Positions 35,023 to 43,375 are shown, numbered from the stretch's first letter. The stretch: 64,000 bases of DNA from CAXTKD01 sp964244885 (GCA_964244885.1 CAXTKD010000005.1:1-64000); one strand, 5' to 3'. Numbers and translations: made by a program. The notes: generated by a model not told the origin, from the letters alone.

Positions 35023-35052
35023 CCCTTTGGGTACGGGAAATATAACAACGCC
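35023..35052 (-). repeat. Right terminal inverted repeat of the IS1595-like element
   Basis: Inverse complement begins GGCGTTGTTATATTT and continues CCCGTACCCAAAGGG, matching the left end at 25 of 30 positions. The flanking CATCGAAG (35053-35060) is the right copy of the target duplication. Confidence 0.88.
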
Positions 35053-35104
35053 CATCGAAGGGGGAGGGACTATTCCGTGCGATTCGGGAAGGGCGTCCCC
35101 TCCC

Positions 35105-35148
35105 CTTCGATGGGGAGGGTCAGGGTGGGGTGACAGCGCCGGGCATCG
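35105..35148. repeat. Right arm of the interrupted palindromic repeat (family D)
   Basis: CTTCGATGGGGAGGGTCAGG and the following GTGGGGTGACAGCGCCGGG form the inverse complement of the left arm at 32112-32154, with a few mismatches. The arms were a single hairpin-forming repeat before the element inserted. Confidence 0.75.
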
Positions 35149-35216
35149 ACGCACCCGCGTTGCGCGGCTCCGGCTCCTCGCCTAGCTTTTGGGGGTAGTG
35201 ACCAAAGGAGGCCATC

Positions 35217-36065
35217 ATGCAAACCCTCACACGTCCCGAAGGCTCGCTCCCTGAGGATTTCCACCTGACGCGGCGCGCCGCGGCCTCGATGTTCTTCGCG
35301 GGCTATGCGCTGGCGGCGATCTCGGCCGAGGCGGCTCCCGTGGTCACGCCCGATACGGGGCTGACGATCGAGGAGGTGCTGATTCCGAACGGCGCGGCGA
35401 AGCCGCTGCCGGCCTATGTCGCGCGGCCCAGGGGCAATGGGCGGCATGCGGCGGTGATCGTCGTCAACGAGATTTTCGGCATCCACGCCTATATCAAGGA
35501 TGTCTGCCGGCGGCTGGCGAAGCTCGGCTATGTCGCGATCGCGCCCGATTTCTTCTACCGCTCGGGCGCCGACCTGCCGGCGATGAGCGACATCAAGCAG
35601 ATCATCCCCATCGTCCAGCAGGCGAGCGTCGAGCAGGTCGACGGCGACGTGCGCGCCGCCTCGGCGTGGCTCAAGGCGGCGAAGTTCGTCAAGGGCGAGC
35701 GGATCGGAATCACCGGCTTCTGCTGGGGCGGCTCGGTCGTCTGGCGCTCGGCGATGGTGAACCCGGACATTCGCGCCGGCGTCGCCTGGTACGGCCAGCT
35801 GAAGCCGCTGGTCGCGCGCGCCAGCGAGCTGAAGGCGCCGGTGCTCGGGCTGTATGGGGCGCTCGACAAGGGCATAACGCAGGAGGACGTGGCGGCGATG
35901 ACCGCGGCGCTCAAGGCGGCGGGCAAGTCCCAGTCCTCGATCCACGTCTATCCGGACGCCGAACATGGTTTTCACGCCGACTACCGCGCGAGCTACAACG
36001 CGGCGGATGCGAAGGACGGCTGGGCGAAGCTGCTGGCGCATTTCCGCAAGCACGGGGTGGCGTGA
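35217..36065 (+). CDS. Exported dienelactone hydrolase family protein
   Basis: The 282-residue protein has a twin-arginine-like signal (LTRRAAASMFFAGYALA, residues 17-33) and a dienelactone hydrolase domain with the Cys nucleophile in GFCWGG (Cys169), the Glu in NEIFGI (Glu85) and the His in DAEHGFH. The Cys-His-Asp triad is characteristic of carboxymethylenebutenolidase. Export is unusual for enzymes of aromatic degradation, so the real substrate may be an envelope or extracellular ester. A perfect AAAGGAGG lies 6 nt upstream. It starts about 165 bp after the IS1595-like element. Confidence 0.85.
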   Translation: MQTLTRPEGSLPEDFHLTRRAAASMFFAGYALAAISAEAAPVVTPDTGLTIEEVLIPNGAAKPLPAYVARPRGNGRHAAVIVVNEIFGIHAYIKDVCRRLAKLGYVAIAPDFFYRSGADLPAMSDIKQIIPIVQQASVEQVDGDVRAASAWLKAAKFVKGERIGITGFCWGGSVVWRSAMVNPDIRAGVAWYGQLKPLVARASELKAPVLGLYGALDKGITQEDVAAMTAALKAAGKSQSSIHVYPDAEHGFHADYRASYNAADAKDGWAKLLAHFRKHGVA

Positions 36066-36151
36066 CCGCCGCCAAAATCGGTGGCACGTAGAAACTCAAC
36101 TGTCGGCTGCCCGGTGCGTTGAGCGGTCCTCACACGGGCAAAGGACATCGC

Positions 36152-36673
36152 ATGGACATCACCCAGCTCATCCTCGACGACCATGCCGAGCAGCGTCGGC
36201 TGTTCGCGATGATCGAACAGATCGACCGCGGCGAGACGGAGGCGCTGTCGGCGATCTGGAAGCGGCTGCAGGCGCTGCTCGACGTCCATGCCGAGGCGGA
36301 GGAGCGGTTCTTCTACCCCGAACTGATGAAGGTCGGCACCGGCGGCGGCGACGCCGACAGCGCCGCCGAGGAAACCGAGGACGCGATCAAGGACCACAAC
36401 GAGATTCGCGACACCGGCGCGGCGGTCGACAAGCATGCCGTCGGCAGCGACGAGTGGTTCCTGGCGATCAACGAGGCGAACAAGGCCAACGCCGACCATA
36501 TGGCGGAGGAGGAGCGGCAGGGGCTGACCGACTTCCGGCGCAACGCGGCGCTTGCGGTGCGGCATGCGCTGGCGGTGCAGTTCGCGGGCTTCGAGGCGGC
36601 GCACCTGACCGGCATCCGCCCGGTCAACAAGGACCCCAAGGCCTATGTCGAGGCGCACGAGCCGGGGGATTGA
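36152..36673 (+). CDS. Hemerythrin HHE-domain protein
   Basis: The ATG with AAGGA upstream gives 173 residues. Metal-ligand candidates are His11 (DDHAEQRR), His46 and Glu50 (DVHAEAEERFFYPEL), DHNEIRD and ADHMAEEER near the C-terminal half, the pattern of bacterial hemerythrin-like di-iron proteins. They bind oxygen or NO, or protect iron-sulfur proteins. No DNA-binding part is present. It follows the dienelactone hydrolase on the same strand, with an 86-bp gap. Confidence 0.85.
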   Translation: MDITQLILDDHAEQRRLFAMIEQIDRGETEALSAIWKRLQALLDVHAEAEERFFYPELMKVGTGGGDADSAAEETEDAIKDHNEIRDTGAAVDKHAVGSDEWFLAINEANKANADHMAEEERQGLTDFRRNAALAVRHALAVQFAGFEAAHLTGIRPVNKDPKAYVEAHEPGD

Positions 36674-36718
36674 GCAGAGACGGCGCGTATCGCTTCTGGG
36701 TCAGATCTGGGAGTATCT

Positions 36719-37102
36719 ATGCGTAAGGCAATTTTTCTGGGCGTCGCCGCGGCGCTGGTTTCGACCGTCGCGCTGGCGCAGGCCGGGCATCATGGCGGCC
36801 GGATGAAGACGGTCGACGCCGACGGCGACGGCGCCGTCACTGCCGCCGAATCGCAGGCGGCGACCGCCAAGCGCTTCGACCGGATGGACGCCAACCACGA
36901 CGGCGCGGTCAGCGCCGCCGAGATGGCGGGCAAGCGCTTCGCGCGATTGGACGGCAACAACGATGGCCGGATCACCCGCGAGGAGATGGCCGCCAAGTCG
37001 AACGAGCGCTTTGCGCGGGTCGACGCCAACAAGGACGGCAAGATCGACGCCAACGAGCGCGCCGCGATGCGCGCCCAGTGGAAGGCGAAGCGCGGAGGCT
37101 AA
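36719..37102 (+). CDS. Exported EF-hand protein (four loops)
   Basis: The 127-residue product has a signal peptide (AIFLGVAAALVSTVALA) and four calcium-binding loops: DADGDGAVTAAE, DANHDGAVSAAE, DGNNDGRITREE and DANKDGKIDANE. Small periplasmic EF-hand proteins of this kind are frequent in sphingomonads and their roles are unknown. Lys/Arg at the end (AKRGG). Repeat B3 starts 5 bp after the stop. It is unrelated in sequence to the glycine-zipper EF-hand protein of the window, apart from the loops. Confidence 0.85.
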   Translation: MRKAIFLGVAAALVSTVALAQAGHHGGRMKTVDADGDGAVTAAESQAATAKRFDRMDANHDGAVSAAEMAGKRFARLDGNNDGRITREEMAAKSNERFARVDANKDGKIDANERAAMRAQWKAKRGG

Positions 37103-37106
37103 CTTA

Positions 37107-37247
37107 CCCCCTCTCCCGCTTGCGGGAGAGGGTCGGGGTGAGGGGTGAGGGGTGTGGCGCGCCAGCGCGAGCGGCGCCGGACTCAGCGGTTTCCCTCACC
37201 CCGCTCGCCTGCCGGCGAGTCGCCCTCTCCCGCAAGCGGGAGAGGGG
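37107..37247 (-). repeat. Family B compound palindromic repeat, copy B3
   Basis: About 140 bp, opposite in orientation to B1 and B2: CCCTCTCCCGCTTGCGGG, a middle part with CCTCACCCCGCTCGC, then CGCCCTCTCCCGCAAGCGGG. It fills the gap between the EF-hand gene stop and the convergent purB stop and could be a two-way terminator. Confidence 0.9.
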
Positions 37248-37249
37248 AA

Positions 37250-38551
37250 TCAGGCGCCGAAGACGCGGTCGAAGATCGTGTCGACGGCTTTCAGATGGTG
37301 GCCGAGGTCGAACAATTGGTCGAGCTCGGCCGGCATCAGCCAGCCGCTGATTTCGGAATCGGCCTTCAACAGCTCGACGAGGTGGAGCGCGCCGTCCGAT
37401 TCCCAGACCTTCATCGCGCTGCGCTGGACGAGGCGGTAGGCGTCCTCGCGGCTGACGCCGGCCTGCGTGAGCGCCAGCAGCACGCGCTGCGAGTGGACGA
37501 GGCCGCCCATCAGGTCGAGGTTCTTCTGCATGCGTTCGGGATAGACCAGCAGCTTGTCCATGACGCCGGTCAGGCGCGCGAGCGCGAAGTCGAGAGTCAC
37601 CGTCGCGTCGGGGCCGATCATCCGCTCGACCGACGAATGGCTGATGTCGCGCTCGTGCCACAGCGCGACATTCTCCATCGCGGGCAGCGCGTAGCTCCGC
37701 ACCATGCGCGCGAGGCCAGTCAGATTCTCGGTCAGCACCGGGTTGCGCTTGTGCGGCATCGCCGACGAGCCCTTCTGGCCGGGCGAGAAATATTCCTCGG
37801 CCTCCAGAACCTCGGTCCGCTGCAGGTGGCGGACTTCGATCGCGAGGCGCTCGACGCAGGAGGCGACCACGGCGAGCGTCGCGAAATACATTGCGTGGCG
37901 ATCGCGCGGGATGACCTGGGTCGAGACCGGCTCGACCTTCAGGCCCATCTTCTCGGCGACATGGTGCTCGACCGCCGGGTCGACGCTGGCGAAGGTGCCG
38001 ACCGGCCCGGAGATCGCGCAGGTGCGGACCTCCTCGCGCGCATTGACCATCCGCTCGCGGCAGCGCGCGAACTCGGCGTAAGCTTGGGCAAGCTTCAGGC
38101 CGAAGGTCGTCGGCTCGGCATGGATGCCGTGGCTGCGGCCGATCGTCGGCGTGTGCTTGTGCTCGAGGGCGCGGCGCTTCAGCACCGCGAGAAGCTCGTC
38201 GAGATCGGCGAGGATCAGGTCGGCGGCGCGCACGAGCTGGACGTTGAAGCAGGTGTCGAGCACGTCCGACGAGGTCATGCCCTGGTGGACGAAGCGCGCC
38301 TCGGGGCCGACATGCTCGGTGAGCGAGGTCAGGAAGGCGATGACGTCGTGCTTCACCTCGCGCTCGATCTCGTCGATCCGCGCGACATCGAAGCCGCCGC
38401 GCGCCCAGACGGCCTCGGCGGCCTCCTTCGGCACGACGCCAAGCTCGGCGAGCGCGTCGGTGGCGTGCGCCTCGATCTCGAACCAGATCTGGAAACGGGT
38501 CTCGGGCTCCCAGAGCTTGGCCATCTGGGGACGCGAATAGCGGGGAATCAT
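37250..38551 (-). CDS. purB: Adenylosuccinate lyase
   Basis: The 433-residue protein has the fumarase/aspartase superfamily signature GSSAMPHKRNPV and the upstream HEGMTSSDV-like part (VHQGMTSSDVLDT), as well as IGRSHGIHAEPTTFG. It removes fumarate from SAICAR and from adenylosuccinate in purine synthesis. The start MIPRYSRPQMAKLW is typical of this type. It is monocistronic here, with a long 178-bp leader between it and the divergent Thr-rich protein gene. Confidence 0.96.
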   Translation of the reverse strand: MIPRYSRPQMAKLWEPETRFQIWFEIEAHATDALAELGVVPKEAAEAVWARGGFDVARIDEIEREVKHDVIAFLTSLTEHVGPEARFVHQGMTSSDVLDTCFNVQLVRAADLILADLDELLAVLKRRALEHKHTPTIGRSHGIHAEPTTFGLKLAQAYAEFARCRERMVNAREEVRTCAISGPVGTFASVDPAVEHHVAEKMGLKVEPVSTQVIPRDRHAMYFATLAVVASCVERLAIEVRHLQRTEVLEAEEYFSPGQKGSSAMPHKRNPVLTENLTGLARMVRSYALPAMENVALWHERDISHSSVERMIGPDATVTLDFALARLTGVMDKLLVYPERMQKNLDLMGGLVHSQRVLLALTQAGVSREDAYRLVQRSAMKVWESDGALHLVELLKADSEISGWLMPAELDQLFDLGHHLKAVDTIFDRVFGA

Positions 38552-38729
38552 CGAGAGCTCCTTGGGGGCGGCGCGCTCCCTCTAATCAATTCGGACCCGA
38601 ATCGGAACCCGAACGGGGACGCAACGTTCTTTACGCACCATTGTCCGCCAGCCCGATGGGGGGCCGGCCACGTTTCGTCCGGCGCATCCGACAAAGGTTC
38701 GAGTTCCGGTACACCCCAAGGAGAGTAAG

Positions 38730-39569
38730 ATGAAGCATTCCCTGACAATCGCCGCGACCGCCGCCGCGCTGCTGTGCGGCACCTCGGCGCTCGCCCAGAC
38801 CAGCGTCACCACGGGCACCACCGCCGTCACCGGCGACGGCGCCAGTACGCAGACTACGGTTGCCTCCACCTCGCCGACCACCAAGGTCGTCTCCGACACC
38901 GGCAACTCGGTCACCGAGACCGTGACCGCCGCGCCGATGGTGACCGACGGCGCCGTCAAGACATCGACCACGGTTCGCGCCGCCGACGGCCAGGATCTGG
39001 TCAAGACGACGGTCAACGCCGATGGCACCGCGACGACCTCGGTCGCCGCCGATGTTCCCGTCAAGCGCACCGTGAAATACGTCAACGGCCAGAAGATCGA
39101 GAAAACCAAGTCGACGGTCGTGACCTCGGCGCCGGTCAACGTGCAGACGACCAGCGCGACCACCGATGGTCAGGTCACCGCCGTGTCGACCACGGCTTCG
39201 CCGAATGGCGACGCAGCGATCGCGGCGCCCACCGCCGCCATCGCGACGACCACTTCGGCCGACACGACGACGCCGATGCAGACCGCCGACTCCTCGTCGT
39301 CGGGCACGACGGCCAACCTCGCGAGCTTCGACACCAACAACGACGGCGCGCTGACGCCGCTCGAGTTCGGCCAGATGGTCATGGCCTCGCAGGCCCCGGC
39401 GTCGGGCGGTTCGGTGGCGCGCGAGCGTTATTCGAAGAAGTCGAACAACGCCGCGACCGACGTGCTGAACCAGACCGCCGCGGCGTTCGGCAAGGCCGAC
39501 GCGAACCGCGACTTCCGCGTCAGCGGCGACGAGCTGGCGACGTGGCAGTCGAACGGCTCGCCGATGTAA
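38730..39569 (+). CDS. Exported Thr/Ser-rich protein with two EF-hand-like loops
   Basis: The 279-residue product has a signal peptide (LTIAATAAALLCGTSALAQ), then a long Thr/Ser/Val-rich stretch (residues about 22-195) of imperfect repeats such as TVTTGTTAVTG-like and STTVRAADG, and then a C-terminal part with EF-hand-like loops DTNNDGALTPLE and DANRDFRVSGDE (the second with poor ligands). I do not recognise a family. Composition suggests an envelope-exposed, extended protein. GGAGAGTAAG precedes the ATG and a strong terminator follows. Confidence 0.75.
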   Translation: MKHSLTIAATAAALLCGTSALAQTSVTTGTTAVTGDGASTQTTVASTSPTTKVVSDTGNSVTETVTAAPMVTDGAVKTSTTVRAADGQDLVKTTVNADGTATTSVAADVPVKRTVKYVNGQKIEKTKSTVVTSAPVNVQTTSATTDGQVTAVSTTASPNGDAAIAAPTAAIATTTSADTTTPMQTADSSSSGTTANLASFDTNNDGALTPLEFGQMVMASQAPASGGSVARERYSKKSNNAATDVLNQTAAAFGKADANRDFRVSGDELATWQSNGSPM

Positions 39570-39595
39570 CTCGTTCTTCCGAACGAGCTTTCGAA

Positions 39596-39621
39596 GGGCG
39601 CCGCTCACGCGGCGCCCTTTT
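39596..39621 (+). terminator. Rho-independent terminator
   Basis: GGGCGCCGC, loop TCAC, GCGGCGCCC, then TTTT. A perfect 9-bp stem 27 nt after the stop of the Thr-rich protein gene. Confidence 0.88.
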
Positions 39622-39636
39622 CGCATGCCACGGCGG

Positions 39637-39972
39637 CTAATGCAGCCTGCCGCCGTTCGGAACCGCCCCGTCGGGTGCGACAAGCACGATATCGCCGTCG
39701 CGGTTGCTGACGCCAAGCGTCAGCACCTCGGACATGAAGGGCCCAATCTGGCGCGGCGGCAGGTTGACGACCGCGAGGATTTGCCGGCCGATCAGCGCTT
39801 CCGGCGCGTAGAGCGCCGCGATCTGAGCCGAACTGCGCTTGCAGCCGATCTCCGCGCCGAAGTCGATCGTGAGCTTGAGCGCGGGCTTGCGCGCCTCCGG
39901 AAAGCGTTCGGCGGCGACGACGGTGCCGATCCGGATGTCGACTGCGGCGAAATCCTCGATCCCGATCGGCAT
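39637..39972 (-). CDS. csaA: CsaA-like tRNA-binding-domain protein
   Basis: The 111-residue protein is a single tRNA-binding (EMAP/Trbp111-type) OB fold: DIRIGTVVAAERFPEARKP, TIDFGAEIGCKRSSAQI, VVNLPPRQIGPFMSEVL and GDIVLVAPDG, all CsaA-typical. CsaA is a small dimeric chaperone-like protein that binds tRNA or exported proteins. Its ATG overlaps the stop of the adenosine-kinase gene by one base (TGATG), so the two are coupled. Confidence 0.9.
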   Translation of the reverse strand: MPIGIEDFAAVDIRIGTVVAAERFPEARKPALKLTIDFGAEIGCKRSSAQIAALYAPEALIGRQILAVVNLPPRQIGPFMSEVLTLGVSNRDGDIVLVAPDGAVPNGGRLH

Positions 39973-40961
39973 CAGCCAAGCCGCGCCCGGGCGAGCGCCT
40001 TCAAGTCCGCCTCGGGCCGCGCGCCATAGTGCGAGATGACCTCGGCGGCGGCGACCGCGCCGAGCGTCGCGCAGTCGGCGAGCGGACGGCCCTGAGCGAG
40101 GCCCGAGAGGAAGCCCGCGGCGAACAGGTCGCCGGCGCCGGTGGTGTCGAGAACGCGCGCGGCGGGCTCGGCGGGGACGACGATCGTCTCGTCGCCCGCG
40201 AGGACGACGGCGCCCTTCTCCGACCGCGTGATGACCGCGATACCGAGCTTGCCGCGCTGGGCGCGGATCGCCTCATCGAAGTCCGTGGCGCTCCAGAGCG
40301 CGGTGATCTCGGCCTCGTTGGCGAACAGGATGTCGACCTCGCCGCCCGCCAGCCGCCGGAAGTCGTCGCCATGGCGATCGACGCAGAAACTGTCCGACAG
40401 CGTGAAGGCGACCTTGCGGCCGGCCTCGTGCGCGACCTTCAGCGCCTTCGCCATCGCGGCGCGCGGCGCCGGGGGGTCCCAGAGATAGCCTTCGAGATAG
40501 GTGAGCTTGGCGTTCGCGACGAGGCCGTAGTCGACGTCCGCCTCGGTCAGGTCCTGGCTGGCGCCCAGGAAGGTGTTCATCGTCCGCTGCGCGTCGGGGG
40601 TGACGAGAATCAGGCAGCGCGCGGTCGGGTTGCCGGTGTCGGCGAACGGCGTCTCGAAGTGGACGCCGGCGGCGCGGATGTCGTGGCGGAAGACCTCGCC
40701 GAGCTGGTCGCCGGCGACTCGACCGATGAATGCGACCCTGGCGCCGAGCGCCGCCATGCCGGCGGCGGCGTTGGCGCCCGACCCGCCCGAGACCTCGCGG
40801 CCCGGCGGCATCAGCGCGTAGAGCCGCTCGGCCTCGGCCGAATCGATCAGGCGCATCGAGCCCTTGTCGAGTTGCTGCTGAAGAAGAAACGCATCGTCGG
40901 CGGGCGCGATGACGTCGACGATGGCGTTGCCGATCGAGAGGACGTCGAGGGCGTCGGTCAT
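39972..40961 (-). CDS. PfkB family adenosine kinase-like sugar kinase
   Basis: The 329-residue PfkB kinase shows SGGSGANAAAGMAALGARV, GRVAGDQLGEVF and DTTGAGDLFAAGF with the catalytic Asp. The overall type matches bacterial adenosine kinases (VSGGSGANA plus LEGYLWDPP). It would phosphorylate adenosine or a related nucleoside in purine salvage. A sugar substrate cannot be excluded, so no symbol is given. It precedes csaA (one-base overlap) and a family A repeat lies just upstream. Confidence 0.85.
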   Translation of the reverse strand: MTDALDVLSIGNAIVDVIAPADDAFLLQQQLDKGSMRLIDSAEAERLYALMPPGREVSGGSGANAAAGMAALGARVAFIGRVAGDQLGEVFRHDIRAAGVHFETPFADTGNPTARCLILVTPDAQRTMNTFLGASQDLTEADVDYGLVANAKLTYLEGYLWDPPAPRAAMAKALKVAHEAGRKVAFTLSDSFCVDRHGDDFRRLAGGEVDILFANEAEITALWSATDFDEAIRAQRGKLGIAVITRSEKGAVVLAGDETIVVPAEPAARVLDTTGAGDLFAAGFLSGLAQGRPLADCATLGAVAAAEVISHYGARPEADLKALARARLG

Positions 40962-40987
40962 GGAAATCCTTTCCTAAACTCCCACGC

Positions 40988-41066
40988 CCGTTCGTCCTGA
41001 GCTTGTCGAAGGACGAGGTTCGCGAGGCGGTGCGATCTCGTGGTTCGACAGGCTCACCACGAACGG
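40988..41066. repeat. Family A palindromic repeat, copy A4
   Basis: Arms CCGTTCGTCCTGAGCTTGTC... and ...CAGGCTCACCACGAACGG, the first with TCCT/AGGA and the second with TGGT/ACCA, with a 22-nt spacer. It sits between the PfkB kinase start and the queG stop. Confidence 0.9.
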
Positions 41067-41090
41067 AGTCTGGAGGTGAACAAGGCGTTC

Positions 41091-42143
41091 TTAGAGAGTC
41101 GGGACCGGCTCGGCCAGCCGCGCCAGAGCCCAGTCGGCGGCGTCGCGCACGACATCGGACGGGTCTTGGCGCAGGCGCTCGGCGGCGGGCGCTAACGCGC
41201 GGTCGCCGCTGTTGCCCGCCGCGATGAGCGCGTTTCGCACCATGCGGTCGCGGCCGATGCGCTTGATCGGGGAGCCGGCAAACAGCTCGCGAAAGCTGGC
41301 GTCGTCGAGATCGAGCAGATCGGCGAGCGCCGGGGCGGCGAGCTCGGGGCGGGGCGCGAAGGCGATGTCGGCTGCGGACGCCGCGAACTTGTTCCACGGG
41401 CAGACCGCGAGGCAGTCGTCGCAACCGTAGATGCGGTTGCCGATCGCTTCACGGAATTCGAGCGGGATGGGGCCCTTGTGCTCGATCGTCAGGTAGGAAA
41501 TGCAGCGCCGCGCGTCGAGCCGGTAGGGGCCGACAAAGGCGTCGGTCGGGCAGGCGGTGAGGCAGGCCGAGCAGCTGCCGCACTTGGGTTGCGCGATGGC
41601 CTCGCCCGCGCCGAGATCGAGCGTCGTGTAGATCGCGCCGAGGAACAGCCACGAGCCGTGCTCGCGGCTGACGAGGTTCGAATGCTTGCCCTGCCAGCCG
41701 AGCCCGGCGGCGGCGGCGAGCGGCTTTTCGAGCACGGGCGCAGTGTCGACGAACACCTTCACCGCCTCGCCGGATTGCTCGACCAGCCAGCGCGCGAGCG
41801 TCTTCAGCCGGCGCTTGACGATGTCGTGATAGTCGCCGCCGAGCGCGTAGACCGAGATGATGCCGGTGTCCGGGTGGTCGCGGTGGCGCAGCGGATCGAG
41901 CGTGGGCGCGTAGGACAGGCCGAGCATGATCACCGACTTGACCTCGGGCCACAGCGCCGCCGGCGACGAGCGGCGGACGGCGGTCTCCTCCATCCAGATC
42001 ATCTCGCCATGGCAGCCGTCGTCGAGCCAGTCGCGCAGGCGCTGGGCGGATTCGGGGGCGGCGTCGGCGGGGGCGACACCGAATGCGGCGAAGCCCAGGG
42101 CGCGGGCTTCGGCTTCGAGGCACTGACGGAGGTCGGCGGACAT
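41091..42143 (-). CDS. queG: Epoxyqueuosine reductase
   Basis: The 350-residue protein has the cobalamin-dependent reductase part followed by two [4Fe-4S] cluster motifs, CGSCSACLTACPTDAF and CDDCLAVCPWNKF. QueG reduces epoxyqueuosine to queuosine at tRNA wobble positions. Near the C-terminus a HEAT-like part (DRALAPAAERLRQDP) follows, as in longer QueG forms. Neighbours (GST upstream, PfkB kinase downstream) give no link. Confidence 0.94.
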   Translation of the reverse strand: MSADLRQCLEAEARALGFAAFGVAPADAAPESAQRLRDWLDDGCHGEMIWMEETAVRRSSPAALWPEVKSVIMLGLSYAPTLDPLRHRDHPDTGIISVYALGGDYHDIVKRRLKTLARWLVEQSGEAVKVFVDTAPVLEKPLAAAAGLGWQGKHSNLVSREHGSWLFLGAIYTTLDLGAGEAIAQPKCGSCSACLTACPTDAFVGPYRLDARRCISYLTIEHKGPIPLEFREAIGNRIYGCDDCLAVCPWNKFAASAADIAFAPRPELAAPALADLLDLDDASFRELFAGSPIKRIGRDRMVRNALIAAGNSGDRALAPAAERLRQDPSDVVRDAADWALARLAEPVPTL

Positions 42144-42182
42144 ACGCCTCTTTTAGCGTGGCAACACTCAACCCACCAAAGC

Positions 42183-42287
42183 CTGTCATTCCCGCGAAAG
42201 CGGGAACCCAGCGGTTAAAGAATAGAACACGGCAGCGCCGGCTTTAGCTTGGAGCGACTGGGTTCCCGCTTTCGCGGGAATGACAGA
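42183..42287. repeat. Family C palindromic repeat, copy C1
   Basis: Arms CTGTCATTCCCGCGAAAGCG and its inverse TTCGCGGGAATGACAG enclose about 47 nt in the gap between GST and queG. The ends are themselves palindromic (CCCGCGAAAGCGGG). A single related half-size copy lies at 60165-60194. Confidence 0.9.
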
Positions 42288-42298
42288 GCTTTGAGAAC

Positions 42299-42970
42299 CT
42301 AAAAATCCAGCTTGTCGTAGTGCGGCGGCGGCGCCAGCGCCTCCATCCGCTCGGCGAGCAGCGGGCGGAAGGAGGGCCTCGACTTGATCGCCGAATACCA
42401 TTGCTTGGCCTGGTTGTGGCCTGCCCAGTCGATGCCGTTCAGATAATCGGCGATCGAGATGTGCGCCGCGGCCGCGATGTCGGCGAGGCCGAAGGTCTGG
42501 CCGGCGAGCCAGCGGCGGTGGTCGAGCAGATATTCGATGTAATCGAGGTGCGTCTCAACCGCGCGCGCTGCCTGACGCAACAGCCCGGCGTCGGGAGACG
42601 TGCGCTGGACGACGCGCTTGAACATCCGCTCCTGGAGCAGCAGCACGCCGACCTCGGCATAGAATTTCTGGTCGAACCAGGCCGCGAGCCGCCGCGTCTC
42701 GGCGCGCTCGACCGGCCCCGCGCCGAGCAGCGGCATGCGCTCGACCGTCTCCTCGAAATATTCGCAGATCGCGACCGAATCGACGAGCACCGTCGTCGCC
42801 TGCGGGCCGACGAGTGTCGGCGTCTGGCCGGCGGGGCTCAGCTCGATGAAGGCGTCGCGCCGCTCCCACGGGTTCTCGCGCACGAGCTCGACGGCGATTC
42901 CCTTCTCGGCCAGCGCGAACCGCACTTTCCGGGAGAACGGACACAGGGGATATTGGTGAAGCTGCCACAT
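42299..42970 (-). CDS. Glutathione S-transferase family protein
   Basis: The ATG (MWQLHQYPLCPFSRKVRF) gives 223 residues. The thioredoxin-like N-terminal domain has the CPFS motif (Cys10), which acts as a Cys-type catalytic site, and SVAICEYFEE; the helical C-terminal domain has AGQTFGLADIAAAAHISIADYL. It is a Beta/Zeta-like or Omega-like GST of unknown substrate. It follows a YjbR-type gene on the minus strand with a 42-bp gap. A longer start lacks conservation. Confidence 0.88.
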   Translation of the reverse strand: MWQLHQYPLCPFSRKVRFALAEKGIAVELVRENPWERRDAFIELSPAGQTPTLVGPQATTVLVDSVAICEYFEETVERMPLLGAGPVERAETRRLAAWFDQKFYAEVGVLLLQERMFKRVVQRTSPDAGLLRQAARAVETHLDYIEYLLDHRRWLAGQTFGLADIAAAAHISIADYLNGIDWAGHNQAKQWYSAIKSRPSFRPLLAERMEALAPPPHYDKLDF

Positions 42971-43012
42971 GAACGGCCGCACCATAGCGCGGCGCTGGCG
43001 GTCGGCAACGGT

Positions 43013-43375
43013 TCAGGTGGCCGGGTGCGACGCCGACAGCCGTTTTGGGGCGATGGCGCGCCAACTCTCGTCGAGCCAGTTGAGGATCAGGTCGGGATCG
43101 GCATCGCTGTCCGCGCCGATCCGGCAGGTGATCCAGCCGCTCTTGCCGAGGCCGTAGCCGGTCGGCGAGGCGAAATCGAAGACCAGCGCGAAGTCGCGGC
43201 TTGCCGGCAGCTTCAGCGACAGGCCGAGTTCGCCGTCCTTGTGCGACCCCAGGAACAGGAAGACCTTGCCGCGCACCTTGAAGGCGCTTTCGCCCCATGG
43301 ATGGTCCTCGACACTCTCGGGATAGGCCAGCGCCGCCTTGCGCAGCCTCGCCTCGAGCGCGGCGATATCGATCAT
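43013..43375 (-). CDS. MmcQ/YjbR family DNA-binding-like protein
   Basis: The 120-residue protein (MIDIAALEARLRKAALAYP, then EDHPWGESAFKVRGKVFLF, ending with SWRAIAPKRLSASHPAT) has the CyaY-like fold of the YjbR/MmcQ family. Its best known features are the HPWG and AFKVRGKVF motifs. Function is not established. The ATG overlaps the gltB TGA (ATGA), so translation is coupled to glutamate synthase. Confidence 0.85.
   Translation of the reverse strand: MIDIAALEARLRKAALAYPESVEDHPWGESAFKVRGKVFLFLGSHKDGELGLSLKLPASRDFALVFDFASPTGYGLGKSGWITCRIGADSDADPDLILNWLDESWRAIAPKRLSASHPAT

Larger units (their letters stand above)
32155..35052 (-). mobile_element. IS1595-family-like element with passenger genes
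   Basis: A 2898-bp element bounded by 30-bp terminal inverted repeats (25 of 30 positions match, sharing the inner CCCGTACCCAAAGGG) and an exact 8-bp target duplication CATCGAAG (32147-32154 and 35053-35060), the duplication length known for IS1595. All genes are on the minus strand: the transposase at the right end, then four small passenger genes. It also contains two long non-coding parts with strong hairpins. GC is lower than in the flanks. The element looks intact and recent. Confidence 0.88.
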
